Of a stretch of DNA of 27,830 nt, positions 6,689 to 14,877 are shown piece by piece. The notes below the pieces were generated by a model. The model was given only the letters and a program-made list of their open reading frames with translations. It did no database searches and was not told where the DNA came from. How positions within the stretch are numbered: position 1 is the first letter of the stretch; every line of letters starts with the position of its first letter. Origin of the DNA: an uncultured Blautia sp. GTDB taxonomy: Bacteria > Bacillota > Clostridia > Lachnospirales > Lachnospiraceae. The DNA is taken from positions 1 to 27,830 of the forward strand of contig CAKRPO010000030.1 in assembly GCA_934378195.1 (NCBI GenBank), given 5' to 3'. The translations under genes were made by a program, and so were the position numbers.

Positions 6689-8257
6689 TCACCATTCGCC
6701 TTTAATCGCAGCCATCATTACCTCTATCTGCTTCTGCATCACATCAGTCAGCTCCAAACTCTTTAGCCAGTCCTTCGGAATTCCACTCATTCCCAGATAT
6801 GTTCCAAGGATATTCCCTGCTATGGCTCCGGTCGAATCGCTGTCTCCACTGTGATTCACTGCAACTGTCAGCATCTTTTTCATATCTGTCTGATATTTGA
6901 GACAGCAGTAAACAGCAATCGCCAGTGCCTCTTCACCAACCCAGCCGCCGCCAAGCGATTCTATTGCTTCTATATCATCAACAGTTTTTTCGCTCAACTC
7001 AATTGCGCGGTTAATCAGCTCCGTCAGATATTCCACTTCCTTAAATGTACGGAACATTTCCCTCGTATCATTCAGAGATTCTTTTATAATTGTCTTTAGT
7101 GGCTGCTCTTTGCCATAGATAATCTTATACACAATATCAGAAAGCATCCCAGCCGGCAGCCATCCAAGCGGGTGGCCATGCGTGATCGCGGCAACATTTG
7201 CACCATTTTTCAGAGGGTTTCCCCATTCCTTCATAAATCCAAGCGGTGCTGTTCTCATAACTCCGCCACAGCCTTTGCTGTTATTGACAGGTGCTTCGAT
7301 CGTTCCCATCTTGCCGGAGGAAAGCGCCGTCAGGCATGTGTTTCCCGGCGCACGCCACTGATTCATTTCGGGTATATCTGCCAATTCACTCGACCAGTCA
7401 AGAGGCACTTCAAAATGTAGAATCATATTTTGTGTCTGCGCCCATCTCAGATAAGAAAAATACACATAATTTTCGACATCCGCACCAATGCCTTTCATGA
7501 TGACTCTATTATATCCTTTTAACATTCCTTCTATCGTAAACAAAGTCATCTGCGTATCATCAGAAAACACAGCCCTGTCACCCGTCAGTTCTAATTCCTC
7601 AATGCCATTCTTCCCATATTGCTCTTCTATCTCCTCATAAGATAAAAATTCAACCGGATAGCCCAATGCATCTCCCAGTGCTCCGGCAAAAACACAGCCT
7701 TTTATCTTATCGTAAATCGTGCTGTATTTTTCTTCCTTCTCAACAATATTTCTCAGAGATTCCCTGTATTCGATGTATGTTTTTTCTCCAAAAGCAACCC
7801 ATTCGATCAGCTCAAATGCATCCGGATATTCTCTGACAAACGCAAAAACCGTAGAAACTGCAATTTGTGAAGCCTCTTTTAATGGGTAATTATATGCGCC
7901 TGTTGATATAGAAGGAAAAGCAATGCTTTTTATTCCCTTTTGCCTGGCGAGCTTCAGAGAATTCCGGTAACAGCTGGCTAACAGCTCTGCTTCATTATAT
8001 CTGCCATTTTTCCAGATCGGACCTACTGTATGTATCACATATCTGCTTGGAAGTTTATATCCAGAAGTTATCTTTGCGTCACCTGTAGCACATCCGTTTA
8101 ATCTGCGGCATTCTTTCAGAAGCTCCGGTCCTGCAGCATAATGAATCGCACCGTCTACCCCACCGCCACCAAGAAGTGATTGATTTGCAGCATTTACGAT
8201 CGCATCTACTGAGACTGTCGTAATATCTCCCTTTATAACCTGTAATTTTGTCTTCAT
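6689..8257 (-). CDS. Macrodomain-ADP-ribosylglycohydrolase fusion
   Basis: Two ADP-ribose-handling domains in one 522-aa chain. Residues 1-170 are a MacroD/YmdB-type macrodomain: GDI at 10-12, NAAN at 22-25, the [10 protein letters not shown] loop at 30-39, and SISTGAY at 116-122. Such domains remove ADP-ribose from acidic residues or deacetylate O-acetyl-ADP-ribose. Residues about 180-515 are a DraG/ARH-type ADP-ribosylglycohydrolase: [13 protein letters not shown] at 192-204, the metal-binding SDDTQMT at 232-238, and [13 protein letters not shown] at 469-481. Each of these catalytic motifs looks intact. The likely role is reversal of ADP-ribosylation or clearance of ADP-ribose derivatives in the cytoplasm; the target is unknown. 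GGGGGAG precedes the ATG. The gene has its own promoter and a hairpin-bearing leader, and probably heads an operon with the ArsC-like and AlbA_2 genes. Confidence 0.9.
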   Translation of the reverse strand: MKTKLQVIKGDITTVSVDAIVNAANQSLLGGGGVDGAIHYAAGPELLKECRRLNGCATGDAKITSGYKLPSRYVIHTVGPIWKNGRYNEAELLASCYRNSLKLARQKGIKSIAFPSISTGAYNYPLKEASQIAVSTVFAFVREYPDAFELIEWVAFGEKTYIEYRESLRNIVEKEEKYSTIYDKIKGCVFAGALGDALGYPVEFLSYEEIEEQYGKNGIEELELTGDRAVFSDDTQMTLFTIEGMLKGYNRVIMKGIGADVENYVYFSYLRWAQTQNMILHFEVPLDWSSELADIPEMNQWRAPGNTCLTALSSGKMGTIEAPVNNSKGCGGVMRTAPLGFMKEWGNPLKNGANVAAITHGHPLGWLPAGMLSDIVYKIIYGKEQPLKTIIKESLNDTREMFRTFKEVEYLTELINRAIELSEKTVDDIEAIESLGGGWVGEEALAIAVYCCLKYQTDMKKMLTVAVNHSGDSDSTGAIAGNILGTYLGMSGIPKDWLKSLELTDVMQKQIEVMMAAIKGEW

Positions 8258-8292
8258 TAAACTCCCCCTCTTCTACATCATAGTTCAAAAAT

Positions 8293-8327
8293 ACCTCTGC
8301 TTTGTTGCTCGCCACCTACAGAGGTGG
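8293..8327 (-). promoter_or_regulatory. Leader with two mutually exclusive hairpins
   Basis: On the minus strand CCACCT-CTGT-AGGTGG (8312-8327) is a tight hairpin. The alternative pairs ACCTCTG (8319-8325) with CAGAGGT (8293-8299), followed by ATTTTTG. The two share bases and cannot coexist. The element sits between the promoter (8368-8396) and the macrodomain gene, as an attenuator or RNA switch might. The remainder of the 320-base gap at 8258-8577 contains only the two promoters described. Confidence 0.45.
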
Positions 8328-8367
8328 ACGTCATCTCACATCTGATATATTAAGTCTCTTTTGTTCT

Positions 8368-8396
8368 ATGATATCCTACTGACTCAGTGCTGTCAA
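8368..8396 (-). promoter_or_regulatory. Promoter of the macrodomain fusion operon
   Basis: Minus-strand TTGACA (8391-8396), 17-nt spacer, TATCAT (8368-8373). The start would lie near 8361, giving a leader of about 100 nt. Confidence 0.75.
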
Positions 8397-8494
8397 CGAG
8401 CTTTTTTGTAACATTTTGTCGAATCTGTCCGCTCCATTTTTCCGAACGGCTCTGGTATTTCAGGAAGGAATCTGCTACAATATGTTGCAGCAAT

Positions 8495-8522
8495 TTAACT
8501 TACTATTTACGGCTATTATAAT
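8495..8522 (+). promoter_or_regulatory. Promoter of the bile salt hydrolase operon
   Basis: TTAACT (8495-8500), 16-nt spacer, perfect TATAAT (8517-8522). A second -10-like TACAAT at 8476-8481 lacks a good -35. AAAGGAGG at 8562-8569 then serves the first gene. Confidence 0.55.
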
Positions 8523-8577
8523 TCTGGTCACATACACATTGTAAAGCTAACAATCTTATATAAAGGAGGTCCCCGTC

Positions 8578-9111
8578 ATGGGTTATGATAAACTTGAACG
8601 AAATCTGATCGACATCATCAAGGAAGAGCAGGCGAAGCTCGGTTTCTTCAAAGAAGATATCCGTCTGTACTACCCACTTTCTTCTCTGAATCATTTTTTC
8701 TCTGCTACAGATACTGCCGATGAGATGCAGACACGACTGAATGCTCTGCCTGATTCTCTCACAGAAAAGCTTGGACAGATTAATGTCTCTCACAAAGGCG
8801 ACCGCTTCTGTTTCCATATTCCGAAAGAAGGCACGGTCTATGTACATGACAACACTGCCCCAAACGAATTCATCAAAAGTCTCGTGGAATTAGTTGCAAA
8901 ACACGGCTGTACCATGAATGAAATCCTGAATCTGTTCCATACTTATTCACAGAACATTATCACAGAAGAAATGAACAACGGCGAATTTGACTGTCTGATC
9001 CGTTTCGCAGACAAACCAGAAGACACTTACTACTATTGTTTCAAAGACGAAGGCTGCCACATCATCTACCACCGCTTTCTTCCGGAAGATTACGCAGACT
9101 TCGATTTCTAA
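8578..9111 (+). CDS. Conserved protein, DUF3877-like
   Basis: A 177-aa (including stop) soluble protein with no signal peptide, membrane segment or recognisable catalytic motif. It is rich in aromatic and acidic residues; the C-terminal part (DTYYYCFKDEGCHIIYHRF) looks like an antiparallel beta meander. From memory it resembles the Lachnospiraceae family DUF3877; this was not searched. A strong AAAGGAGG ribosome site and ATG fit the start. It heads a three-gene operon, and the bile salt hydrolase gene begins 12 bases after its stop, so a linked role is possible, but no function can be stated. Confidence 0.8.
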   Translation: MGYDKLERNLIDIIKEEQAKLGFFKEDIRLYYPLSSLNHFFSATDTADEMQTRLNALPDSLTEKLGQINVSHKGDRFCFHIPKEGTVYVHDNTAPNEFIKSLVELVAKHGCTMNEILNLFHTYSQNIITEEMNNGEFDCLIRFADKPEDTYYYCFKDEGCHIIYHRFLPEDYADFDF

Positions 9112-9123
9112 GGAGGAGCTCTT

Positions 9124-10098
9124 ATGTGCACAGCAGCAACATATAAAACAAAAGATTTTTATTTTGGAAGAACACTGGACTATGAATTTTCTTATGGCGA
9201 CCAGATCACAGTCACCCCAAGAAACTATCCGTTCCATTTCCGTCATGCCGGTACAAAAGAAACGCATTATGCGATCATCGGTATGGCTCATGTAGCCGGA
9301 GATTATCCATTGTATTATGATGCGATCAACGAAAAAGGCGTCGGCATGGCAGGCTTAAATTTCGTAGGAAATGCTGCTTATGCCGATATAAAACCGGACA
9401 CGGACAATGTCGCCCAATTTGAATTTATCCCGTGGATCTTAAGCCAGTGTGCCTCCGTCGCAGAAGCACGCGAACTTCTTGCTCACATGAATCTGGCAAA
9501 TACGCCGTTCAGCGAGCAGTTTCCTCTGGCACAGCTTCACTGGATCATCTCCGATGAAACTGTATCTGTTACAGTAGAATCCATGGCAGACGGTCTGCAC
9601 ATCTACGACAATCCGGTCGGTGTGCTCACCAATAATCCACCTTTTCCACAGCAGATGTTCCAGTTGAACAACTATATGCACCTTTCTCCGAAACAGCCGA
9701 TGAATACTTTTGCGGATAATCTGGCACTTAACGCCTACAGCCGCGGCATGGGTGCTCTTGGACTTCCGGGAGACCTCTCTTCAGCTTCCCGTTTTGCACG
9801 TGTCGCTTTTACAAAGATGAATTCCTTCTCCGGCGATTCCGAAGCAGAAAGCATCAGTCAGTTTTTTCACATCCTTGGTTCTGTTGATCAGCAGAGAGGC
9901 TGCTGTGAGGTTGCTGAAGGGAAATATGAGATCACGCTCTACACATCCTGCTGTAACGTGACAAAAGGAATCTACTACTACACAACTTATGAAAATCACC
10001 AGATCAGTGCAGTCGATATGCATAGAGAAAATCTGGATGGAACCACTTTGATCTGTTACCCGGTCATTCAGGGCGAACAGATTCATTATCAGAATTAG
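9124..10098 (+). CDS. bsh: Bile salt hydrolase / choloylglycine hydrolase family
   Basis: Ntn-type linear amide hydrolase (EC 3.5.1.24 group) that splits glycine or taurine from conjugated bile acids; relatives instead cleave penicillin V or acyl-homoserine lactones. Met1 is followed by the nucleophile Cys2, exposed after Met removal, with no signal peptide, so the enzyme is cytoplasmic. Other active-site positions are in place: Arg16 and Asp19 (GRTLDYE), Asn79 (AGLNF), the LTNNPPFPQQ loop at 168-177 carrying the catalytic Asn, and Arg223 (SASRFARVAF). The length of 324 aa is standard. The LTNNP and GLPGDLSSASRF context favours a bile-salt over a penicillin V acylase, though substrate needs assay. 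AGGAGG precedes the ATG, and the flanking genes are 12 bases away on each side. Confidence 0.9.
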   Translation: MCTAATYKTKDFYFGRTLDYEFSYGDQITVTPRNYPFHFRHAGTKETHYAIIGMAHVAGDYPLYYDAINEKGVGMAGLNFVGNAAYADIKPDTDNVAQFEFIPWILSQCASVAEARELLAHMNLANTPFSEQFPLAQLHWIISDETVSVTVESMADGLHIYDNPVGVLTNNPPFPQQMFQLNNYMHLSPKQPMNTFADNLALNAYSRGMGALGLPGDLSSASRFARVAFTKMNSFSGDSEAESISQFFHILGSVDQQRGCCEVAEGKYEITLYTSCCNVTKGIYYYTTYENHQISAVDMHRENLDGTTLICYPVIQGEQIHYQN

Positions 10099-10110
10099 GA
10101 GGTACTCTAC

Positions 10111-10326
10111 ATGAATCTTGGAAATTTAATGCAGTTAAAAAATTCCTGGGCCACCTTTACCCAGAATCATCCGAAATTCCCGAAGTTTCTTCAGGTAGCC
10201 AGCACTGCTGTCAAAGAAGACACTCTGATCGAGATCAAGATCACTACCGCCGAGGGAAAAGTCATTGAGACAAATCTTAAAGTAAAAGCGTCAGATATCG
10301 AGCTTGTCAAAAATCTCGCCATGTGA
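10111..10326 (+). CDS. Small unknown protein, 71 aa
   Basis: An unrecognised 71-aa protein with a perfect AGGAGG site 12 bases after the bsh stop. The N-terminal half is basic and aromatic (SWATFTQNHPKFPKFL). The C-terminal half, with EIKITTAEGKVIETNLKVKASDIELV, looks like a small beta-beta-alpha unit. It has no cysteine, membrane segment or export signal. Size and tight coupling suggest a partner or regulator of the operon rather than a stand-alone enzyme. Confidence 0.75.
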   Translation: MNLGNLMQLKNSWATFTQNHPKFPKFLQVASTAVKEDTLIEIKITTAEGKVIETNLKVKASDIELVKNLAM

Positions 10327-10476
10327 TATACTAATCACAGATTTTAAAATATGCACAAAAGAACAGGACACAAAAGAGAACTATTTCAATGATTCAGAAC
10401 AGCAGTTTTCCTGCATTCATGTTCTACATAATCTGCGGACAGTTCTTGTCTGATACGAATGATAAAATAAAATCTG

Positions 10477-10525
10477 AAAGGGACATCGCAAATGTATGTT
10501 ATTTACATCTGCATGTCCCTTTTTT
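10477..10525. terminator. Bidirectional terminator between the bsh operon and the AraC gene
   Basis: AAAGGGACAT (10477-10486) pairs with ATGTCCCTTT (10513-10522), with inner ATGTA/TACAT pairing, and TTTTTT follows on the plus strand. On the minus strand the tail is weaker, but it lies just past the regulator's stop and probably serves both convergent genes. Confidence 0.85.
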
Positions 10526-10530
10526 ATGTC

Positions 10531-11514
10531 TTACAGCCGTATCCGCTCTTCTTTGCCATTTGCCACACGAAATGCCTTCGGTGTCGTATGATACCTTTCC
10601 TTAAATACCCTGTGGAAATAACTGCCGTTCTCGTATCCAACCGCCGCAATGATATCACCGATCGGCAAGTCTGTCTCACACATCAGTTCTACAGCCTTAT
10701 TCAGACGTTTACGCTGGAGAAGTTCTTTAAAATTAAATCCGGTGTTCTTCCGGATCATCTTGCTCAACATATGCATTGGAAGATGTAATTTCTCACAGAG
10801 TTCCGTGAGTGTGGCAGTCTTGTACTGCTGTTCAATATAATCCAGTGTCGTCATTGTGATCATATTCTCATACTGATTCGGCAGACGCATTTCTGCATAC
10901 TGCACAGATTCCAGTAAGTACAGAAAGATCAATCCCATCGTTGTCTGGTTGATCCGGTTCTGGTCACCCTTGCCGGTCACCAGGGAATAGATCATATTTT
11001 CCAGGAGATTCTGGATCTGCAGTACTTCTGCAACCTTAAAATGCAGGTACTCCCCCCGCTCTTCATCCTGCCGCAGCACATTAACCAGAAAGTCCGCAAG
11101 TACATTGTTATTTCCGGCCATTGTATACGCCACATCAAAAAACTCCGGAAGAATCATAAAGTTGATTGCAATGTCCTCTTCTCCTGCCGGCAGAATCTCA
11201 TGCCTGGTAAATTGATTCAGAAAAAGCAGCTCCCCTGCATGGATCACAACTTCTTTGCCGCCGATAATATTGGTCAGCTGTCCCTGACAGACATAGAGCA
11301 CTTCAATATAATTATGCCGGTGTGATGGAAAATGCACAAATCGTGTATGCGTACGCACCGCGATCAGTTTACCCTCGCTGAGCATTTTGGCACTGTCTAC
11401 TGTAAAATCCTTCCCAGAGGTATAAAGATCCTTGTCTACCTCTGCCACCCCATCCAGGATACGCTGTTCTTCTTCGGTTATAGCTCTTAAATGATCCAAT
11501 AAAGCCTGCTGCAT
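10531..11514 (-). CDS. AraC-family regulator with N-terminal cupin
   Basis: Cytoplasmic transcription factor of 327 aa. The N-terminal sensor is a cupin/AraC-binding fold (HFPSHRHNYIEVLYV with the usual His pair, then GELLFLNQFTRHEI). The C-terminal 100 residues carry the two helix-turn-helix motifs and the AraC signature (LPIGDIIAAVGYENGSYFHRVFKERYHTTPKAFR). The architecture is that of RhaR/RhaS-type sugar regulators. It lies just downstream of the sugar-importer operon on the same strand but behind a strong terminator. AGGAG precedes the ATG, and a TAGAAT -10 at about 11568-11573 could drive it. The obvious target is the importer promoter, where 21-bp-spaced direct repeats occur. The inducing sugar is unknown. 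Confidence 0.9.
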   Translation of the reverse strand: MQQALLDHLRAITEEEQRILDGVAEVDKDLYTSGKDFTVDSAKMLSEGKLIAVRTHTRFVHFPSHRHNYIEVLYVCQGQLTNIIGGKEVVIHAGELLFLNQFTRHEILPAGEEDIAINFMILPEFFDVAYTMAGNNNVLADFLVNVLRQDEERGEYLHFKVAEVLQIQNLLENMIYSLVTGKGDQNRINQTTMGLIFLYLLESVQYAEMRLPNQYENMITMTTLDYIEQQYKTATLTELCEKLHLPMHMLSKMIRKNTGFNFKELLQRKRLNKAVELMCETDLPIGDIIAAVGYENGSYFHRVFKERYHTTPKAFRVANGKEERIRL

Positions 11515-11624
11515 CTGCCACTCCTGCTTTCTTACTGTTATTCTTCTTACAGCAACTTACTGCCTTTATTCTACCATGTACCCTGCCTGCTGTGCAAGAC
11601 CGCTTCCCATCTATATACGCACCC

Positions 11625-11660
11625 GACAAAAACAGAGCGAAGCCTTTCGGCTCCGCCCTG
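11625..11660 (-). terminator. Terminator of the sugar-importer operon
   Basis: Minus strand: a 12-position stem (11649-11660 with 11633-11644) closed by a GAAA loop, with G-U pairs, followed by TTTTTGT. It ends the importer operon and lies between it and the AraC gene. Confidence 0.85.
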
Positions 11661-11714
11661 TCTTTTAAGGATTTATCATATTCAGAAAAACTTTAGCTTC
11701 TCCAAACGCGCTGA

Positions 11715-12743
11715 TTAGTACAGTTTAGCGTAGTCAGCAACGTTGTCTGGTGTGAACTGAAGTGGCTCACCAAGAACGATTTCTGTTCCTTCGTCATCAG
11801 CTGTTGTGATTGTGTATTCACCAAGGTCACCAGCTGTGAATGTTTCGTCAACTGCACCAGTGATGTCACCTTTTACAAGTGCCATTGTTGCATATGCGGA
11901 AAGTTTTCCAAGACCTTCCATATCCCACAGATAGAAGTACGGGCAGGAATGTGCATCGTCATCACCTGTGTATTCCTGCATTTCTGAAGGAAGTCCAAGA
12001 CCTGTCAGTTTGCAAGCAGATTCGTTGTCCTGAAGGTATTTAGCAGCTGCAGCGATACCAACTGTTGTAGGTGCGCAGATAACTTTCAGATCTGGGTAGT
12101 TCTGAAGAAGAGCTGCTGTCTGGTCTGTAGATTTCTGAGGTTCGTCATCACCATAAGCTACTTCTACAAGTTCCAGTTTGCTGTATTTCTCATCGCCTTC
12201 CATGATGGATTTCATAGCGTCGATCCAAGCGTTCTGGTTTGCAGACTGAGATGTTGCAGAAAGGATAGCGAACTGTCCTTCTCCACCGGAGATATCAAGA
12301 ACTGCATCCATAAGAGCCTGTCCAACTGCCTGTGTACCAGCCTGGTTTACGAATACCTGACGGCTGTCTTTATTCGGAGCGGAGTCGAAAGAAGATACTT
12401 TGATTCCAGCGTCCATAGCTTCTTCCAGTTTAGCCTGAAGAGCGTTAACGTCGTTTGCGGAGATGCAGATTGCATCTGGCTGCTGGGAGATCAGGTTGTC
12501 AAGAACTTTGATCTGAGCATCTGCTGTTGCAGCTTCCGGGTAAACAACATCTACAGTTGCACCTTCAGCTTCTGCTGTTTCTTTGAATGCTTTTGCAGCG
12601 ATTTCGAAGAATGCGTTACCTGCTGATTTTCCAACCAGTGCGATTTTCTGTCCGTCCCCAGCTTTGTCAGCTGCCATTACAGGTGCTGCACAGCCAAGTA
12701 CCATTGCTCCGCAAAGAAGTGCGCTGATAATTTTTTTGTTCAT
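11715..12743 (-). CDS. Sugar ABC transporter substrate-binding protein (RhaS/LsrB-like)
   Basis: Type I periplasmic-binding-fold protein (Peripla_BP_4), 342 aa, exported and held at the membrane to deliver ligand to the permeases. The N terminus has a basic start and hydrophobic core, then either a lipobox-like VLGC (Cys18) or a normal AxA-type cut at VMA-AD (residues 22-26); both are possible. Family landmarks are GKSAGNAFFEIAAKAF, ISQQPDAICISANDV, FVNQAGTQAVGQ and GLGLPSEMQEY. The group includes rhamnose and autoinducer-2 binders; the sequence does not decide between them. It is last in the operon, 128 bases after the permease stop, a gap with two hairpins, and has a strong GGGAGG site. That layout is common when the binding protein must be made in excess. 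Confidence 0.88.
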   Translation of the reverse strand: MNKKIISALLCGAMVLGCAAPVMAADKAGDGQKIALVGKSAGNAFFEIAAKAFKETAEAEGATVDVVYPEAATADAQIKVLDNLISQQPDAICISANDVNALQAKLEEAMDAGIKVSSFDSAPNKDSRQVFVNQAGTQAVGQALMDAVLDISGGEGQFAILSATSQSANQNAWIDAMKSIMEGDEKYSKLELVEVAYGDDEPQKSTDQTAALLQNYPDLKVICAPTTVGIAAAAKYLQDNESACKLTGLGLPSEMQEYTGDDDAHSCPYFYLWDMEGLGKLSAYATMALVKGDITGAVDETFTAGDLGEYTITTADDEGTEIVLGEPLQFTPDNVADYAKLY

Positions 12744-12783
12744 TTTGTTTTCCTCCCTTGGAAATATAGTTTTTTATTTGCAA

Positions 12784-12808
12784 CTGCTCCCCTGCTACAA
12801 GAGAGCAG
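12784..12808 (-). other. Hairpin in the leader of the binding-protein gene
   Basis: CTGCTC (12784-12789) and GAGCAG (12803-12808) form a stem upstream of the binding-protein ribosome site. It is not followed by a full T-tract on the minus strand, so it is more likely an RNA-processing or stability element than a terminator. Confidence 0.4.
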
Positions 12809-12829
12809 CTACTTACGTAATTTAGGTTT

Positions 12830-12871
12830 TATAATACCTGCGGATTCAGAACTTTTAACCCTGGTATTATA
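12830..12871 (-). other. Intercistronic inverted repeat
   Basis: Perfect 9-bp arms TATAATACC (12830-12838) and GGTATTATA (12863-12871) begin directly after the permease stop. The minus-strand tail is not U-rich. A 3'-protecting hairpin or a partial stop between permease and binding-protein messages is the likeliest reading. Confidence 0.5.
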
Positions 12872-13879
12872 TTAGTTTTTCTTCATGCTAACTGCTTTTT
12901 TCACATTTCCGATGATGTTCGGAAGTGCTACTGCAGCGATCAGAAGAACACCGATGATCAGCAGGATAACCTGTGCATTGACGTTTCTCTGACCAAGACC
13001 TACACGAAGGCAAACGATGATGAATGCGGAAATAAATCCACCTGCGATATTACCTTTACCACCTGTAGAGGAGATACCTCCGAATACTGCCATTGCGATG
13101 GCATCCATTTCAAATCCGTTACCGGTTGTTGTATTTGCACCGTATGAGGAAGATACCAGGAACAGTGCACACAGTCCGGAAACTGTACCCATAATGGTGT
13201 AGATGATGAAACGGATCTTCTGTACATGTACACCTGAGTAATATGCTGTCAGACGGTTGGTACCGATTGCATATACGCGGCGTCCAAAAGTGCTCTTACC
13301 TAAGATAACAGCAAAGATCACAGAAAGGATTACTACGAGGAACAGAATGTATGGAACATTTCCAATCTTTCCGCCGATTGCACGGAAACCATCTGTATTG
13401 CTTGCAGAAATACTACCGCCGCTTCCAAGAACGATCTCGGAAATACCACGGAAGATAATCTGTGTTGCCAGTGTTACGATCATTGGAGGCAGTTCCTGGA
13501 ATTTTGTAAGGATAAATCCGTTAACAGCTCCGCAGATGGTACCAACACCAAGTGCTGTGATCACAACTACGATAAATGGTGCATTTGTGTTACATACGAT
13601 ACAGCTCATTGTTGCAGAAAGGCAAACGATCGCACCTACGGAGATATCGATCTCGCCAAGTACCAGGATGTATGCCATCGGCAGCATCATGAATACTTCT
13701 GCCAGGTAAACCGGCATCTGACGAAGCAGACTGCTCAGGTTATAATATTCAGAAAACATTGCACAGAAAATATTGACTGCGATAAACAGCAGAACCAATA
13801 TTCCCTCCCAGGAGAAGATCATTTTCTTCACTGGGCTCTCCGGCACATTATTAATACTTCTTCCAGATTTTCCAGCCAT
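12872..13879 (-). CDS. Sugar ABC transporter permease (RbsC/RhaP type)
   Basis: Integral membrane subunit of the BPD_transp_2 family, 335 aa, about nine hydrophobic segments. The diagnostic GEIDISVGAIVCLSA loop appears in the first third. The second conserved loop (MDAIAMAVFGGISSTGGKGN), which contacts the ATPase, appears in the last third. It follows the first permease with TAATCATG spacing (two bases between stop and start). The two permeases are clearly different proteins, so the channel is a heterodimer as in Rha and Lsr systems. Substrate is inferred only from the neighbours. Confidence 0.9.
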   Translation of the reverse strand: MAGKSGRSINNVPESPVKKMIFSWEGILVLLFIAVNIFCAMFSEYYNLSSLLRQMPVYLAEVFMMLPMAYILVLGEIDISVGAIVCLSATMSCIVCNTNAPFIVVVITALGVGTICGAVNGFILTKFQELPPMIVTLATQIIFRGISEIVLGSGGSISASNTDGFRAIGGKIGNVPYILFLVVILSVIFAVILGKSTFGRRVYAIGTNRLTAYYSGVHVQKIRFIIYTIMGTVSGLCALFLVSSSYGANTTTGNGFEMDAIAMAVFGGISSTGGKGNIAGGFISAFIIVCLRVGLGQRNVNAQVILLIIGVLLIAAVALPNIIGNVKKAVSMKKN

Positions 13880-13881
13880 GA

Positions 13882-14877
13882 TTACATCTCCCTTCCTTTC
13901 AGTGCATTCTTATCAGCGATACGCTGCAGGATTACGTTCATTACTACTACGACGAGGATGATAACACCCTTGATGGTATTCAGCCATAACTGGTTGAAGA
14001 ATGGGATCAGCGGAAGTGCTTTTGCGATCGTTGCAAGGATCAGAGATCCAAGTAAAGCACCAACAACTGTACCACGTCCACCGCTCATGCTTACACCACC
14101 GATAACGCAGGCTGCGATAACGTCCATCTCACCGCCGTACTGCATGTCAGGCATTGCAGATGCATATACAGAAACCTGAAGTGCACCGCCAAGACCTGCC
14201 AGAAGTCCCATGATGGTATAAACAAGAAGTTTGATGTTCTTTACGTTGATACCGGATACTTCTGCTGCACTCGGGTTACTACCTACTGCATAGATCATAC
14301 GACCTGTTCTGGTCCATTTCATAAACCAGAAGAAGAATACATAGCATACAATGATTACCCAGATGACTGCATTCAGTCCAAGGAATTTCGTTGTTGCAAA
14401 ATTTTTGAAATCACCAAGTGCTGCTGCACTTGCCCATTCACCACCGTGGGATACCTGATAACCAAGTGCACGGTAGATGTACATGAAGCCCATGGTTGCA
14501 ATGATCGGAGGAACATCTGCTCTGGAAATGATCAGACCTACAACTGCGCCGCATACAATACCGATCACGATTGCGATCAGGAATGCAAGAGCTGTGCTGG
14601 AGATATGTTCATATTTCAGAAGCATACCAATGCTCATACCGGAAAGTGCAAGTGTTGACATGATAGAAATATCAATACCGCCAACAAGCATTACACACAG
14701 CATACCAAGTGACATTACCATTGTTACTGCATTGTTTTTCAGCATATCCATCAGTGACTTAGGAGTCAGGAATGATGGGTTGATTGCTGTAATGATTACA
14801 AAAAGAACGATCAGGACAACTGCAAGCAGTGCTTCACGGGAGCCTGTGATCTTCTTCATGACTGATTTCTTTTCCAT
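13882..14877 (-). CDS. Sugar ABC transporter permease (RbsC/RhaQ type)
   Basis: BPD_transp_2 permease, 331 aa, multi-spanning, with GGIDISIMSTLALSG in the first third and MDVIAACVIGGVSMSGGRGT in the last third, the paired landmarks of this family. Its start overlaps the ATPase stop by one base (TAATG), so the two are translationally coupled. With the next gene it forms the membrane heterodimer of the importer. Confidence 0.9.
   Translation of the reverse strand: MEKKSVMKKITGSREALLAVVLIVLFVIITAINPSFLTPKSLMDMLKNNAVTMVMSLGMLCVMLVGGIDISIMSTLALSGMSIGMLLKYEHISSTALAFLIAIVIGIVCGAVVGLIISRADVPPIIATMGFMYIYRALGYQVSHGGEWASAAALGDFKNFATTKFLGLNAVIWVIIVCYVFFFWFMKWTRTGRMIYAVGSNPSAAEVSGINVKNIKLLVYTIMGLLAGLGGALQVSVYASAMPDMQYGGEMDVIAACVIGGVSMSGGRGTVVGALLGSLILATIAKALPLIPFFNQLWLNTIKGVIILVVVVMNVILQRIADKNALKGREM

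Noticed and set aside
8079..8315. 78-codon minus-strand frame overlapping the start of the macrodomain gene
   Set aside because: Out of frame with the macrodomain, composition unlike a protein, and its upstream part is the leader hairpin.
10389..10604. Plus-strand frame after the bsh operon
   Set aside because: It runs through the terminator stem and into the AraC gene; no start signal.
11369..11629. Minus-strand frame ahead of the AraC gene
   Set aside because: It overlaps the AraC coding frame and reads low-complexity residues with no domain.
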